Made by a program: the position numbers and the translations under genes. A stretch of DNA of 64,000 nt from Iris pallida (taxonomy: Eukaryota; Streptophyta; Magnoliopsida; Asparagales; Iridaceae): the NCBI GenBank assembly GCA_029216955.1, contig JANAVB010003400.1, positions 12,945,147 to 13,009,146 on the forward strand, in the 5' to 3' direction. The notes beneath the pieces are model-generated. The model made no database searches, was not told the origin of the DNA, and was given only the letters and a program-made list of their open reading frames with translations. Positions 45,171 through 57,587 of the stretch are shown here, piece by piece (position 1 is the stretch's first letter; the number at the start of each line of letters is the position of its first letter).

Positions 45171-47714
45171 TGTCACTTCTCGTTCCCGGAATACGTATTC
45201 TAAATACATGTACTGCTGGAACATATTTATTTAATATTTATCATGTATTATTCTGTATTTAAATCCCTTTAATTTTATGTTAATTTATTTTCTGCAATTA
45301 TTTTTTCTGTATTTTACTTTTTGTATTTTTATTCTCTGCTTTTACTTTGCTTTTTGGGTTCGGCCTAGATTGGTTTATTTTTGGTTTTTGTTGGTTCGTC
45401 ATGAACCGAACCCACCTACCACCACTCCTTCATTTAAAGCCCATCCCCTTTCTCTCTCTTCATTACTTCTTCTCATTTCTCTTCTTCTTCCTCATAACTC
45501 CCCCACCAACCTAGGAGGGCTAGGCAAGTGCCAACTTGCTTCTTGATGGATTCCCATTTTTGTTGTTCTATTTTCTTCCTCTCAAGATTCTTAGACACTT
45601 TAGTACTTAGCATTTTCAATTCCCATGGCTTATTTCATGTAGATCTAAGTTTAATACATTTTTGGAATTTTTAGGTTTTGATCTAGTAACTTTATTATTT
45701 TTCAAGTTTTGATGGTTCCATGTTGTAGGAAATTTGATTCTACCCAATTTTGACTATTGGAAGTCCTGATTTTGACTTATTTTGAGTGATTTATGGTCTT
45801 TTTGGTTCACGGGTTTTTATGGCCATTAGAGGCTGATTGGAGAAGATGAGCAGTACATGCTATTTCTGGCGTATGCTGTTTCTGGCGCATGTTGTTTCCT
45901 GGCACATGCTGTTTCTGGCGTATGCTGTTTCTGGCGTATGCTGTTTCTGGCGCATGCTGTTTTCTGGCACATGCTGTTTCTGGCGTATGCTGTTTTCTGG
46001 CGCATGCTGTTTCTGGCGCATGATGTTTTTGGCGCATGATGTTTCTGGCACATGATGTTTCTGGCGCATACTATTTTTGGCGCATGTTGTTTCCTAGCGC
46101 ATGCTATTTCTGGCACATATGCATTCTTAGCCGCATGAACTTCTATAATTTTTCGACCGCATGAACTATAGCCATGATGCCTTTTGACTGATTCTTGTTC
46201 CGAATTAACATTTATTGGTATTGATTATGACCTTGACTAATAATTGATCATGCGTTCCTAGTTGGAACTAAGAGACTGGCTAGTCGTCTTATTGAATTGA
46301 ATGAATGAGACATGTTCATATGAACTATGAACTATTGCAATCGACTGGCTGATCCCGAATATTGACATATAGATACATGCAGGATTAATTTTTTTATCTA
46401 TTGTACAAAAGCAGCATGTGTACTTTATGGTCAAGGTATGATTATTCCGTGGCTAGTTTTGATTGTTGCATTACGCTATGTAAGACCTACAACCTAACCG
46501 TACGAGTATCGTTGTAGAAATGTGCATATCGTACCCCGTACGAAAGTACTCATTCTGAATCACCATGGTCTACGACATGGGATTTCACTCAACATAGAGG
46601 CTATTAAGTTAAATAAAATGATGATTGCATGGAGAGAACGGATTCCCGAGTTCTTACATGGCAGCCCACTTTGGGACTATTAAGTGCCCGACAGGCCGGC
46701 TGGTTCCCACAGATACTGCAAACCTGCCACACGGGCTGGGAGTGGTATCCGCTAATATTATTTATTGTACATTGTATATTAACGACGGGCATTCCGCTGG
46801 GACTCGTCTAAATACATGATTGGCGCAATTGATTGATCGGTAAACTAGCCTTGTTTGCGCATAGTAAGAACTGAGGAATCCTTTATCACATAATTTCAAG
46901 ATAACTTGGGACCCATAATAGCAAGCCGTAGTAGTTGCATGGCTGTTTAAATTGATTTATTTGTGTACTGTACCTACTCTGTTGACTAACTGAGGTGATC
47001 AAAATGTCAGGGCATGACGGGCCAACTTCTGTCCTTGTTTGGTTGGGAGGTTGGTTCGAAGTGTCGTGACGTTATGTGAATCCCAGTAGCAAGCAGAGAT
47101 CTACTTACCATATTCTCTTATTACTGGTTTTAATTCCTCATATCGTGCTTCCTTGCGGTACTTGCTATTAGAGGTCTAACCTCTCTGGTTTTGCATGGCC
47201 AGATCTAGAGCCGGTTCCCGAGGACTCAGCTTACTTCCACCTCCAAGATGGTCAATACTAGAGGGATGATCGCAGGAGGACTCGAGTGGGTTCCTTACTT
47301 CCTCGCTCGTTTTGTTACTTACTTTATATTTTGCCATTTGGCACCGACATATTAGTCGGACTGTCTTGTACTTACTTTTACATAATTGTAATTAAGTCAG
47401 ACTGCAGCTGATAACAATTGTGTATACCTTGCTTCATCATCAGTCTATGTTTGGTAAAGCCAGATATCAAGAACATTTTGACTGAGCATTTGGGACGCCT
47501 TACTGCTTTATCTTACATGTTCTCTATTTCTATTTCGTGTTTGAATGATTGAGATAATAGATGTGAAGTGACCATAGTATGACTTTCATGTAGTATGCAC
47601 CCCCTCGTCTTATTAGACAGCATTGATCGTATTATACGGTATTCATCTACCCGTAATACGTAGCTGGCTGAGTCATTCCCCCGCTCTTCAGTATTCTGGT
47701 TCTGGGACATGACA
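45171..47714 (+). repeat. 5' LTR of Tekay-2
   Basis: Begins TGTCACTTCTCG and ends GGGACATGACA, so the TGTCA/TGACA ends are inverted. 2544 bp. The first 330 bp match 63671-64000 with about a dozen differences by eye. Apart from the array at 45855-46110 the LTR has no recognisable feature; its frames are chance products. Confidence 0.85.
45855..46110 (+). repeat. 16-bp tandem array (ATGCTGTTTCTGGCGC) in the Tekay-2 LTR
   Basis: About 16 head-to-tail copies of 16-17 bp. Variation is mostly G/A and C/T at the CpG (GCGC, GCAC, GCGT) plus an extra T in some copies. The array ends in a diverged copy, then GCCGCATGAAC twice at 46130-46165. Long open frames on both strands here, such as MRQKQHAPET repeats, are only repeat translations. 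Confidence 0.85.
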
Positions 47715-48027
47715 AGGTTTTAGTGGTGGCCCATGCAGGTCTGATTTCAGACTTGTGGGGTGTTTTGATTTATAGGATGTCTCAATCACACATGTTCCCT
47801 CTTGATCTCATGATTCGTTGTTCTCAATCCTAGCTTGATATTCTCGTATCCTTTGACTTCATTGATCTTTCTTGTCCGGTCGTTTGATTGTTCTCTTGTC
47901 CTTTTTTAGGGGCACTTCGTCCGCATCTGTCAGAGCTGGACAACAGCAACAAGGACAACATGGACAACCTGACCAGGTTGGTCAGCAATAAGGGTCAGAA
48001 CTACTTCAAGAGACTATCCAAGAAGAA
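47715..48027 (+). other. Tekay-2 leader with candidate primer-site motif
   Basis: Nine bases after the LTR end stands TGGTGGCCCATGCAGGTC (47724-47741), which recurs at the same place in the large-LTR element. The initiator-Met complement TGGTATCAGAGC is absent. The gag frame is open further upstream (from about 47900) but has a TAA at about 47989 and no clear ATG. A pyrimidine run ending CTTTTTTAG at 47910 resembles a splice acceptor. Confidence 0.55.
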
Positions 48028-51000
48028 GTGATAGTGGAACCAGCAGCTGGACCGCAGTATCCGGAGGTTCCTACACCACCCATAGTTCCACCTACCCCAG
48101 TGGAATTAGACACACCAGCCCTTCTGGAGATCATGAGAGGGATGATGGCTACTCCGCAACACCAGATGTTAGCCCAGCAGCGCATGCACACTCAGTTGCA
48201 AGAGCAGAATGTACTACTCAACCAAGGGTTGCAGACGGCATTGGAAAGAGGGGCAAGGACAGATTCAGGAGCATCAACCAGATTTTGCAAGTACAACCCC
48301 TGCCGTTTCGAAGGCACGGAAGATGCCATCTCAGCAGATGCATGGCTTAAGGATATTGAGGCTATTCTGACAGTAGCTAAGGTGCCGACGGAAGAACGTA
48401 TGGATCAAGTAAAGTTGTTACTTCAGGATCTCGCACGTAATTGGTGGGAATCAGAAGAAGTAGGCATCAGAAGTCCTGTTGCTTGGGACAATTTTACTGC
48501 AAGGTTCAAGACGAAGTACTATGGAGTTATGGCGCAGTTTGAGCTGCAACAGAAGTTTATCAACCTCAGACAAGCTGGCAAGACGGTAGATGCTTATGCA
48601 GCAGAGTTCTGCAGATTGAGTAGGTTCGCCCCAGAGATGGTCGCGACGGAGAGCCAGAGGGCTATGAGGTTCCAACAAGGGTTTCATCTTGAGCTCTTGA
48701 AATTGATAGAGGGGCACAATTACCAGACTTTCGATGAAGTGTTGACGGCAACTCGAAGGCATGAGATCACCATTCAGAAGATCACGGCAAGGACTGGAGG
48801 TCAGAAGAGATCCCACAGTCAGATGGAAGGAGGAGGGAGAGTAGCTCCCCGGATAACAGCACCATCCCCTGGCATTTGTATCCACGATGTGGTGATACGA
48901 GGGCCAGCACCACCACCAAAGCAGCAGCAACAGCAACAGAGGAAGAACCAGCAACCCCCAGTGGGCTGCACTTATTGTAGGAAGGTAGGGCACACTAGAG
49001 ATGTGTGTCGGACATTGAACGGGCAGTGTTTGATATGTGGAAATCCAGATCATCGGGTTACCACATGTCCCATGAATTTGAGGTCGGGAGGACCAGTGCA
49101 ACAATTTCCTGCTCTGCCAGCACCAGAGGCAGGCCAGTATCGAGGACCAGCGGTGGCAGTGAGACCGTTGGCACAGCGCCCGTTCATGACACAGGCTCAG
49201 ATGTTACGGCAGCAGGGACCGCCGATGCAACAGCACCAGCATAGACCACCCCAGCATCATCAAGGCAGGGGCCAGCAGCAGCACCAGGCTAGGCCGCAAC
49301 ATGGGAACCAACAAGAAGGTCAAGGGCAGGCATTCACTCTGTCCTTGGAGGAGGCATTAGCATCGGAAGATGTTGTGGCAGGTAACATTCTCGTCGCCTC
49401 ATATCCCGTAGTAGCATTATTTGATTCGGGAGCATCACACTCATTTATATCTGCACAATTTGCCACACGGCTAAGAATGGAATTCGAGGCATTTCCAGGA
49501 AGGTTAAATATACTCACTGGTAATGGGCTCGTAGGAGTTAGTAGAGTTATTCTAGCATGTAGCGTTGTAGTTTACAGGCATTCCTTACCCGCCCGGTTAA
49601 TAGAATTTTCTGTTGGAAATTTTGACGTTATCTTAGGCATGGACTGGCTGAAAGACAGTCATGCGACAATAGATTGTCATAGAGGGAGTGTATCTTTTGA
49701 TATTCCAGGCATGAAGCAGTTCACCTTAGTCAGATTAGTGGCAACTCAACAAGAACAGGGAGTAGTGACGGCAATGAAAGAAGTTCAAGTTCCGAAGGTA
49801 GTTGAAGAGTTTCTGGACGTATTTCCCGAAGAACTTCCAGGTCTACCACCGGTTAGGGATATTGAGTTCAGTATAGAATTGGTACCTGGAACTAAACCGA
49901 TATCAGACCGAGTATACATAATGGTGGATTCAGAACAGGCTAAGGTATATCAGCACATAGAGGAACTGAAGGAGAAGAAGTTCATTCAAGCTAGCATATC
50001 ACCATGGGTAGCACCAGTGGTACTTATGGAGAACAAGGATGGGTCAACGAGATTATGCATCGATTACAGGAAGCTTAACGCGGCAACAGTAAAGAACAAG
50101 TACCCACTACCCAGGATCGACGACTTGTTTGATCAGTTGAGCAGAGCTAGAGTTTTCTCCAAGATAGATCTTCGTTCAGGGTATCATCAAGTGAGGGTTC
50201 GGAAGGAGGATATTCCCAAGACAGCATTCAGGTCGAAGTATGGGCATTATGAATTCTTAGTAATGCCGTTTGGTTTGACCAATGCTTCAGCAATATTTAT
50301 GGATTTGATAAATCGCATCTTTATGCCGTACTTAGATCAGTTTGTCGTTGTGTTTCTTGACGACATTCTCGTATATTCTGCCAGTGGCGAGGAGCATGAA
50401 GACCACCTCAGGAAAGTGTTACAGGTTCTTAGAGAGAACCAGTTGTATGCCAAGCTCAGCAAGTGTGAGTTCTGGACGGATCATATTTCATTTTTGGGTC
50501 ACATCTTATCAGGAGCTGGAGTAGCAGTGGATCCCAAGAAGATAGAAGCAGTAGAGAGTTGGCCAGTACCCAAAACCGTAGCTGATGTGCGAAGTTTCTT
50601 GGGATTGGCGGGATATTACAGGAGATTCGTGGCAGACTTTGTAAGACTTTCAGCACCCATGACCCGCTTGACATGGAAGGATGTACCATTCGTCTGGTCG
50701 GCAGAATATCAGGCATCATTTGAGAACTTGAAGCAGAAGTTGATATCAGCACCTATTCTTACATTGCCAGTTGGGCCCGGAGGTTTTACTGTATATTGTG
50801 ATACGTCAGGTAAAGGACTTGGATGTGTCCTTATGCAACATGGGAAGGTGATAGTATATGCATCTAGGCAACTTCGAGACCACGAGAAGAATTACCCAAC
50901 TCATGATTTAGAGTTAGCGGCAGTAGTATTTGCTTTGAAGCTATGGAGGTATTACTTATATGGTGATCGAGTAGACATGTACACAGACCACAAAAGTCTG

Positions 51001-52535
51001 AAGTACATCTTTACTCAGAAGGAGCTGAACATGAGGCAGAGAAGATGGTTGGAGTTGATCAAGGATTACGATGTGGAGCTTCAGTATCATCCAGGCAAGG
51101 CTAATGTGGTAGCAGACGCTATCAGCAGGAGAGGCGGCATATTTATGTTGACAACACAGAGACATATCTTAGAAGACCTTCAGGAGATAGGCATCGAAGT
51201 TATACTTCCTAGTGATGTAGGAGTTCTAACAAGTCTACAAGTTCAATCCGACTTGGTAGACAGGATCAAGGCAGCTCAGGCACAGGACCCAAGGATTCAG
51301 AAGCTTAGAGCAGAATGTGAGTCAGGACTCAGAAAAGAGATAAGAATTCGTAAAGATGGTACACTTAGGTTTGGGACACGTCTATGTGTGCCTAGTGGAG
51401 ATATCAGACAGGAGGTTATGGCAGAAGCTCACAGCTTCCAGTATTCTGTACACCCTGGAGGGACCAAAATGTACCAAGATGTACCAAGATATCAAGCAGC
51501 ACTTCTGGTGGAACGGGATGAAGTGGGAGATAGCTAGATTTGTTTCCCGTTGCTTGGTATATCAGCAAGTGAAGACAGAGCAGCAGAGGCCAGCTGGATT
51601 ATTGCAACCGCTTCCTATCCCGGAATAGAAGTAGGAGCACATCACAATGGACTTTGTGACCGGTTTACCGAGATCACCAAGTGGTAAAGATGCTATTTGG
51701 GTGATAGTAGATCGGCTTACAAAGGTGGCACACTTTCTTCCTTTCAGAGTAGGGCAATCTACAAAAAAGTTGGCAGAGTTGTATATGCAACAGATAGTCA
51801 GGCAGCATGGAGTCCGTATCAGTATTGTGTCAGACAGAGACACCCGTTTTATATCACATTTCTGGAAGAGCTTACATCATAGCCTGGGTACCAAGTTAAG
51901 ATTTAGCACGGCTTACCATCCACAGACGGACGGGCAATCAGAAAGAACAATTCAGACTTTAGAGGATATGTTACGAGCTTGCACTCTAGATTTTGGAGGA
52001 TCTTGGGAGAGCCACCTGCACTTAGTCGAATTCTCATACAATAACAGTTATCAAGCCAGTATCCAGATGGCGCCATTTGAAGCACTATATGGTAAGAAGT
52101 GTAGATCGCCACTGGCATGGGATGATATCGGAGAGAGGAAGATGTTAGGCCCAAAAATGATTGTCCAGACAGTTGAAGTGGTCAAGGGAATTAGAGAACG
52201 ACTTCGAGTTGCACAAGATCGGCATCGTCATTAGGCGGACCAGCATCGTAGGCCGCTAGAGTTTTCTGTTGGAGACCACGTGTTCCTACGGATCTCACCT
52301 ACCCGTGGGGTCATTAGATTTGGCGTTCGCGGGAAGTTGAGTCCGCGGTACGTGGGCCTATTTGTTATCCTTGATCGGATAGGCGATGTTGCTTATCGTT
52401 TATCCCTTCCACCTTCGTTACAAGAGGTGCATGACGTGTTTCATGTATCTCAGTTGCGAAGGTATGTATCAGACCCAAGCCATATCCTTGATTATTCTGA
52501 GCTGGTTGTTGGTACCAACCTGTCTTACGAGGAAC
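48028..52535 (+). pseudogene. Tekay-2 gag-pol pseudogene, main part
   Basis: Codons are open from 48028 (a GTG; the true start is upstream and broken) to 51537. Gag occupies residues ~85-255. Two zinc knuckles, [14 protein letters not shown] (314) and [14 protein letters not shown] (334), follow. Protease DSGAS is at ~466, RT ~640-800 with FLDD at 776, RNase H ~915-1035, then the integrase zinc region. A 10-bp tandem duplication (GTACCAAGAT at 51471 and 51481) shifts the frame; integrase goes on in the new frame with TAG at 51626 and 52232. DDE residues sit in TMDFVTGLP, VSDRDTRF and DGQSERT. One zinc Cys is Tyr (CLVYQQ). It is cut at 52535 by the large-LTR element. Confidence 0.92.
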
Positions 52536-54414
52536 TGTAACGCCCCAGTCCCAAAAATACGTAGGACTAGGAACGTAGACATGCCAGCTGTATTCATACG
52601 AAGTATACTCCAATATATAGAAGCCTCGTATAAATACATAAGCTGTAAAATGCAGTAGAACCATAACTAATCTCATCCACGCAAAATAAATGAATATAGG
52701 ACATCATATAAAGATAATAAATTGTCATGATACATTATATTGGGCGGAGACAAATCCACTACCAACAAAATAAGGAAATAAAATACATGGAAAATGAAAT
52801 GAGTGGCGAGCGAAGCGAAGACGATCCAAATGCAATCATCCTCGAAGAAGTAGCGATGATCACGGCTAAAGCTAGAGCACCTGCGAAAGACAATAGCACA
52901 CACCTGGCAAGACAACCAGGTCCTCAGAGGGACGTAACAAGACACATAATATCATGCCATATAAACTGAATAAATACTGCTCAAATAAATAAGTAAATCG
53001 AATTATAACATGTTCCAATACGCACCTACTGAACGAGCGTACCATCCCCCCAACCAAACAAGGACAGGAGATGGTAAACTAATTCACGGTAACGTATCTT
53101 CCCATGCTATGAATCCAATATGGTATCCGGACCCCAACAAGGTTCAATACCTTCTCATCGAATTAGTAAGTCACACCTACAACCAAACAAGGACAAGATG
53201 TGACGAACTAATTCGCGACAAGTTATTATTCCAAGCCACAGTCAGATACAAGTACCCAAACCAAAAGTACTCGTACCTAACGGATAGGGTAGCCTACCGT
53301 TCTATATGAAATGTAGTTAAGAACAATCCTTCCTATGCATGGGCCCTGGCTAATAGGATCGGCATGGTCCCCCCTTGGGCACCAGAGGCCCCATCAGTAA
53401 TAGCATGATGTTCCGCAGAATCGTCAATAGCCGTCAGTAATCTTGGGTCATCAACCCCGTATCTCCAGCGGAGAGTCCGGGTAACAAGAGAAGTGTATCG
53501 AAGCCCATACGCGAAGGAATTGTCCTCCCCGCCCAATGCCTACTATGTTGTATCCACAACAATAACCTCTATAACCGCTAAGTCAAACTAGCATGCAACC
53601 TCTATTAGCGGTTATTCCTATCGCACGGCTTGTACGTACTGGTGGCTAGCCAATCACGTACTTCCGTATTATACATGCAACACACAACTTCGTGTTACAA
53701 CGTGTCAAGGCCAATGAATGCAACACACATGGTGGTCCCTTAAATCTAGGTTTTATTTGTAAGAAAATAATACACAGCAGGAAATATGAACAGTAAGTTC
53801 TAACAGTTATGCCATGTATCACAGTTTATTTTGCATAAAAAAAATAAATAATGCATGAAATATGAGCTAAAATAATTAAACAGCGAATGGCAAGGTGTCT
53901 TGCCTGGTAGGACGCCTGGTGTACTGCAATAATCATGGTGGTACGAACTGCGACTTCGGTGCAACAACTATACATGGTGACCTCAGATGGTGGCACGGAC
54001 AGTTCCATTGGGTCCAGAATGGTCGAATTGGTTAGGGCGGACATAAGGTAGGCTTGAATTGGCAAGGAATAGGAAAGAGGGGTTTAGTCATGGACATGAG
54101 GATATCAAAAGAAATCAGATAAATAATATATGTACGATTTTGAAGAATTATTTATAATTCTAGAAAACTATATTTTATTACAAAAATAGTTTAGATATAT
54201 ACATACTTGAAAGACAAAATAGTTTTTGGGCTCAAAACCATAAATTTGCCAAAATAATTTTTGTAGGAAACTATATTTTTTTACTAGTCAAAATAATAGA
54301 CTAGGATTTCATGGTATAATTTGGTGACTACCTTTTATTGCTCGAAATATTTTTAGAAAAGAAAAAGGAAATAGATAATTTAGGGCTGTAATGAGAATAA
54401 TGCTAATGACAGTA

Positions 54415-54415
54415 C

Positions 54416-54461
<46 letters not shown>
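54415..54461. repeat. (AAT)n microsatellite in the left LTR
   Basis: About 15 units. The matching tract at 61199-61229 of the right LTR has about 10, so the copies have changed length since insertion. Confidence 0.85.
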
Positions 54462-54462
<1 letters not shown>

Positions 54463-54529
54463 GAAATTCAATAATAAAGAATAATAAGTAAATAAAAAAA
54501 TAAAAAAATGTGTAAATCGTGAGAAGCAG

Positions 54530-54570
54530 CTGTTCCCGAGAGAACAGAGCAGCTGTTCCCGAGAGAACAG
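54530..54570. repeat. Duplicated perfect palindrome CTGTTCCCGAGAGAACAG
   Basis: An 18-bp inverted repeat occurs twice, 54530-54547 and 54553-54570, separated by AGCAG-type text. Both are kept in the right LTR (61297-61338), the second with one C-to-T change. It marks the border of the GC-rich block. Confidence 0.65.
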
Positions 54571-55809
54571 TCAACAGCAAACCAAAAAAAGAAGAAAGTA
54601 AGAAAAGAGAGGGAAGAGGCGAACGAGAGGAAAGTCGAGGAGCAGACTAGAGAGGGAAGGAGAAGCGTGAGAGAGAAGGGAACGGCGGAGGGGTTTTTCG
54701 GAAAAGTGAGACGGAGGAGTAGGCCGAGAGGGGAGGTCGGAGAGGGGGAGTTCGGAAACGTGTGACTGAGGGGTCGGAGAGGGTTTCGACGAGACTACGG
54801 ACGACGGCCGGGCGGGGCGAAGGAGTGTGTTTGGCTGAGCGGACGGGGCGCGCTGGGGTTACGAGCGGCGGAGGTCGGGGGTTTGGGGAGTCGCCGGTCG
54901 GCGGAGCTCCGGCCGATAATTAGGGCAAGATGGGAAAGAGGACGGGGGTTTCGTCAAGGCTCCGGCAAGGCTGCGGCGGATGCGGCTATGGGTCGCCGGA
55001 GAAGCACACCTGTGGAGGCAGCGGATGGCTTGGCGGAGGGTGCTCGCCTCCGGCAGAGAAGAAGAGGGGCGGCGACGGTGGTTGACGCAAGGGGTCAGCG
55101 AGGCTAGGCGGTCGGCAGAGGGGTTTGGTCGGCACATGGGTGGCGCGCGAGGGCGGATGGACGGCGGATGAAGGTTTGGTCGTGGACAGTGGTCGCGGCG
55201 CCGGAGCTCTGTGCGACGGATCGTCGGGGACAGACGGGGGTCGGCCGGGAAAGGTAAGGGTTTCCTTTTCTATTTTGTTGTTGTTCTTGGTGGCGGATGG
55301 GATTTTTCCGGCCGATGGCCGTGGTCCGGGTGGTGGTGTCGGTCGCTGGTGAGGGTGGTGGCTGTGCGTGGAGGCGTGGTGGCTGGAACTGCGCTCGGAG
55401 AGAGCGGAGGGTCTGTGGGCTGGTTTGGCGGGGTTGTGCGGCTCAAGGCCGGGGGTGATGAAGGTGGTGGCTGGTAGGGGTGAGGAGGAACGGGGCTGCC
55501 GGCGGCATTGGCCGCGGGGGTGGTATTGTCATGGCCAGGGGGCAGGAGTCGGTTAGAATAGGTTTAGGGATTAGGTGGTGGTCGTGTCCGGAGTGTCGGA
55601 CACGACGGAGGAATACTGGATTTGTGTCCAGGGTGGTTGGACGAGAATTAATATTGTATATGTAAAAAGAATACTCTATTGGATAGACACCCGGGGTCGG
55701 ACCCGAGGCCGTCACGGCTGACACGAGGATAGTTGGAACACCGACACGAGGCACATACACTTCGTAGAAATTTGTGAAAGAATAATGAAAAGTTGGGGGA
55801 GTACCTGCC

Positions 55810-55817
55810 TATTTATA
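55810..55817 (-). promoter_or_regulatory. TATA box of the left LTR
   Basis: On the minus strand CATATAAATAGGCAGG is a good plant TATA context, about 690 bp into the LTR. The right LTR has the matching TATAAATAGG at 62586-62579. Confidence 0.6.
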
Positions 55818-56500
55818 TGATGTGGGAATTTCCAATTTGGATAGGATTAGGAGAATTTAAACCCAAAAATAGATAGCTTGCAATTTAATTTAAATCAATT
55901 TAAATCCAAATCTAAATATAAATCCAATTCTAAATGCAAATCAAATTTGAATCTAATTAAATTATTGGTTTAAAATCAATGGAAAAAATTTCAAATTTCA
56001 AGTATTTAACCATATAAATAAATCCATAGGTTCAAATTAAGATTTTAAATCGCCACAATAATTTCGAATATATTTTCCAAAATACTAATAATAATAATTT
56101 CGAAAATAAATCTTTTTGAATAATAAAATATTAATATTAATAAATTCGAAAATTACACTAATAAAATATTTATGCAATACATGTACGCACTAAAAATATC
56201 ATTTATAATTAATAACTGTATAAACGAAAGCCTTTGTGTAAATAAAATAATAAACTTGAAAATTTTGGTACGATAGCTAAATAATTATTATGTATAATAT
56301 TTTGAAACCATAAAAATAGAAGAAAAGTATTTTTCAAAAATATGTACGCTCGCACATAATCGCACTCGTCGAGCAAATTCGAAAAAAGAAAATAAAAGGT
56401 CGTGCACGACGTATAATACGTCTACGCGACGTATATTACAAAAATTTTAAATAAGTACTAAATTTAATAAAAAAATAGTAGAAATTTTAGGAGTTTTACA

Positions 56501-57587
56501 TCCTACCCAACTTAAAAGAATTTCGTCCTCGAAATTAAGAATTAGTAGAGGGGTGAGAAGGCACAACGATAGAAAGAAGGGTTTAAAGAAATTTATATGG
56601 TCGTAGTCTAGGTTGAGGATATGTGTAAGAGACGATTGTAATCACTTCTTAAATTCAAGTGATTAGAAAGTCAAAAATTGTAGAATTTAGGGTCGAGGGA
56701 AAGGACGAGTAGTTAAGACAAAGATATAGGCACATTGAGTGTTAATGGTCACAAGAGATAGGATAGCTAGGGGAACTTCAAGTATAGCGCATTCGTCCTT
56801 CTTAAACAGGTGAAGGCGAAAGCAATCTAGAGTTCGAAGGAGGCGTTATTGAATACGAAATACGTGATTCAATGACGATCGAATAATTTTAATGGAATTG
56901 TCAAGGCAGTCGTGGATGGGACTCTAAAGGACAAGTTTAGTTATGTCCCCATCCACGTAGAATAATAAACAAAAGCGAACCAAAGTGCACTTGGTTGATC
57001 AGACCATCATGCACCGGTTCTGATTTGACAATATGTTAGTGAGCGGCCGCTCAATATCATATGCCTTGATCAAGCTTGAATAGGAATTAGCTTGCAAATA
57101 CTAGGCTATATTAGCATTATTAGTTAAAATGGTAAATACATAGGCACGAGAGTTTAAGATTTAAAGAAGGTAGAATAATTCTAAGTCATACGGTCGTCCT
57201 ATAGTCTTCTTGTCCAAGTCCTTCGTTGGCTAGTCGGGTTAGGTCCTCTAGATTCTAGGATCTTAAATAAACTTGCTAATATAGGCCACTAGGTTAAACG
57301 GTTTGCTAGTTCATAAGGTTTTCTACCCAACTTAAAGAATTAAACTAATGGTGTTTTGGGACAATTAACTAGTAGGGTCAACCTCTAGCAAGCACGAAGG
57401 GAAGATAAGAATAGGCATGGAAGGAAGCAATCAAGATGCAATTGATGAGTCAAACGGTAGATAAATCAAGGAAAGAGGTCAAGTATGTGGATGAGATCCT
57501 AGACTTCTAATCCTATACGCAGGCTTGCTTGGTACGGTAAAGTAACCAAACAATTTATCTTGACCTGCATGGGCCACCACAAAAACA
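56501..57587 (-). other. Internal region of the large-LTR element, non-coding
   Basis: On the minus strand it opens with TGTTTTTG and the primer-site-like motif (57579-57562). It ends with TTTCGAGGACGAAATTC and the purine tract TAAGTTGGGTAGGA next to the left LTR. Both ends match those of Tekay/Del elements; the middle ~950 bp has no gag or pol motif in any frame I could read. Confidence 0.7.
57562..57579 (-). other. Candidate primer-binding motif of the large-LTR element
   Basis: TGGTGGCCCATGCAGGTC stands 8 bp inside the right LTR on the minus strand. The identical 18-mer stands 9 bp after the Tekay-2 5' LTR. TGG at the start fits pairing with a tRNA CCA end, but I cannot name the tRNA. Confidence 0.45.

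Larger units (their letters stand above)
52536..56500 (-). repeat. Left (3') LTR of the large-LTR element, 3965 bp
   Basis: Colinear with the right LTR once the fold-back element is removed (3965 against about 3960 bp). On the minus strand it starts TGTAAAACTCC at 56500. The order is AT-rich U3, TATA box at 55817-55810, GC-rich ~1-kb block (about 55620-54600), AT-rich DNA, and a conserved end shared with Tekay-1. No further gene seen. Confidence 0.88.

Noticed and set aside
45807..46116. Repeat proteins such as MRQKQHAPET on the minus strand and their plus-strand partners
   Set aside because: Produced by the 16-bp tandem array being open in several frames; not genes.
48451..49104. 217-codon minus-strand frame opposite Tekay-2 gag
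   Set aside because: Shadow of the gag-pol frame on the opposite strand; the gag and zinc-knuckle reading on the plus strand explains this region.
54859..55556. Many overlapping open frames in the GC-rich part of the left LTR
   Set aside because: Stop codons are rare in GC-rich DNA. Only the minus-strand frame that starts just below the TATA box is kept as a low-confidence item.
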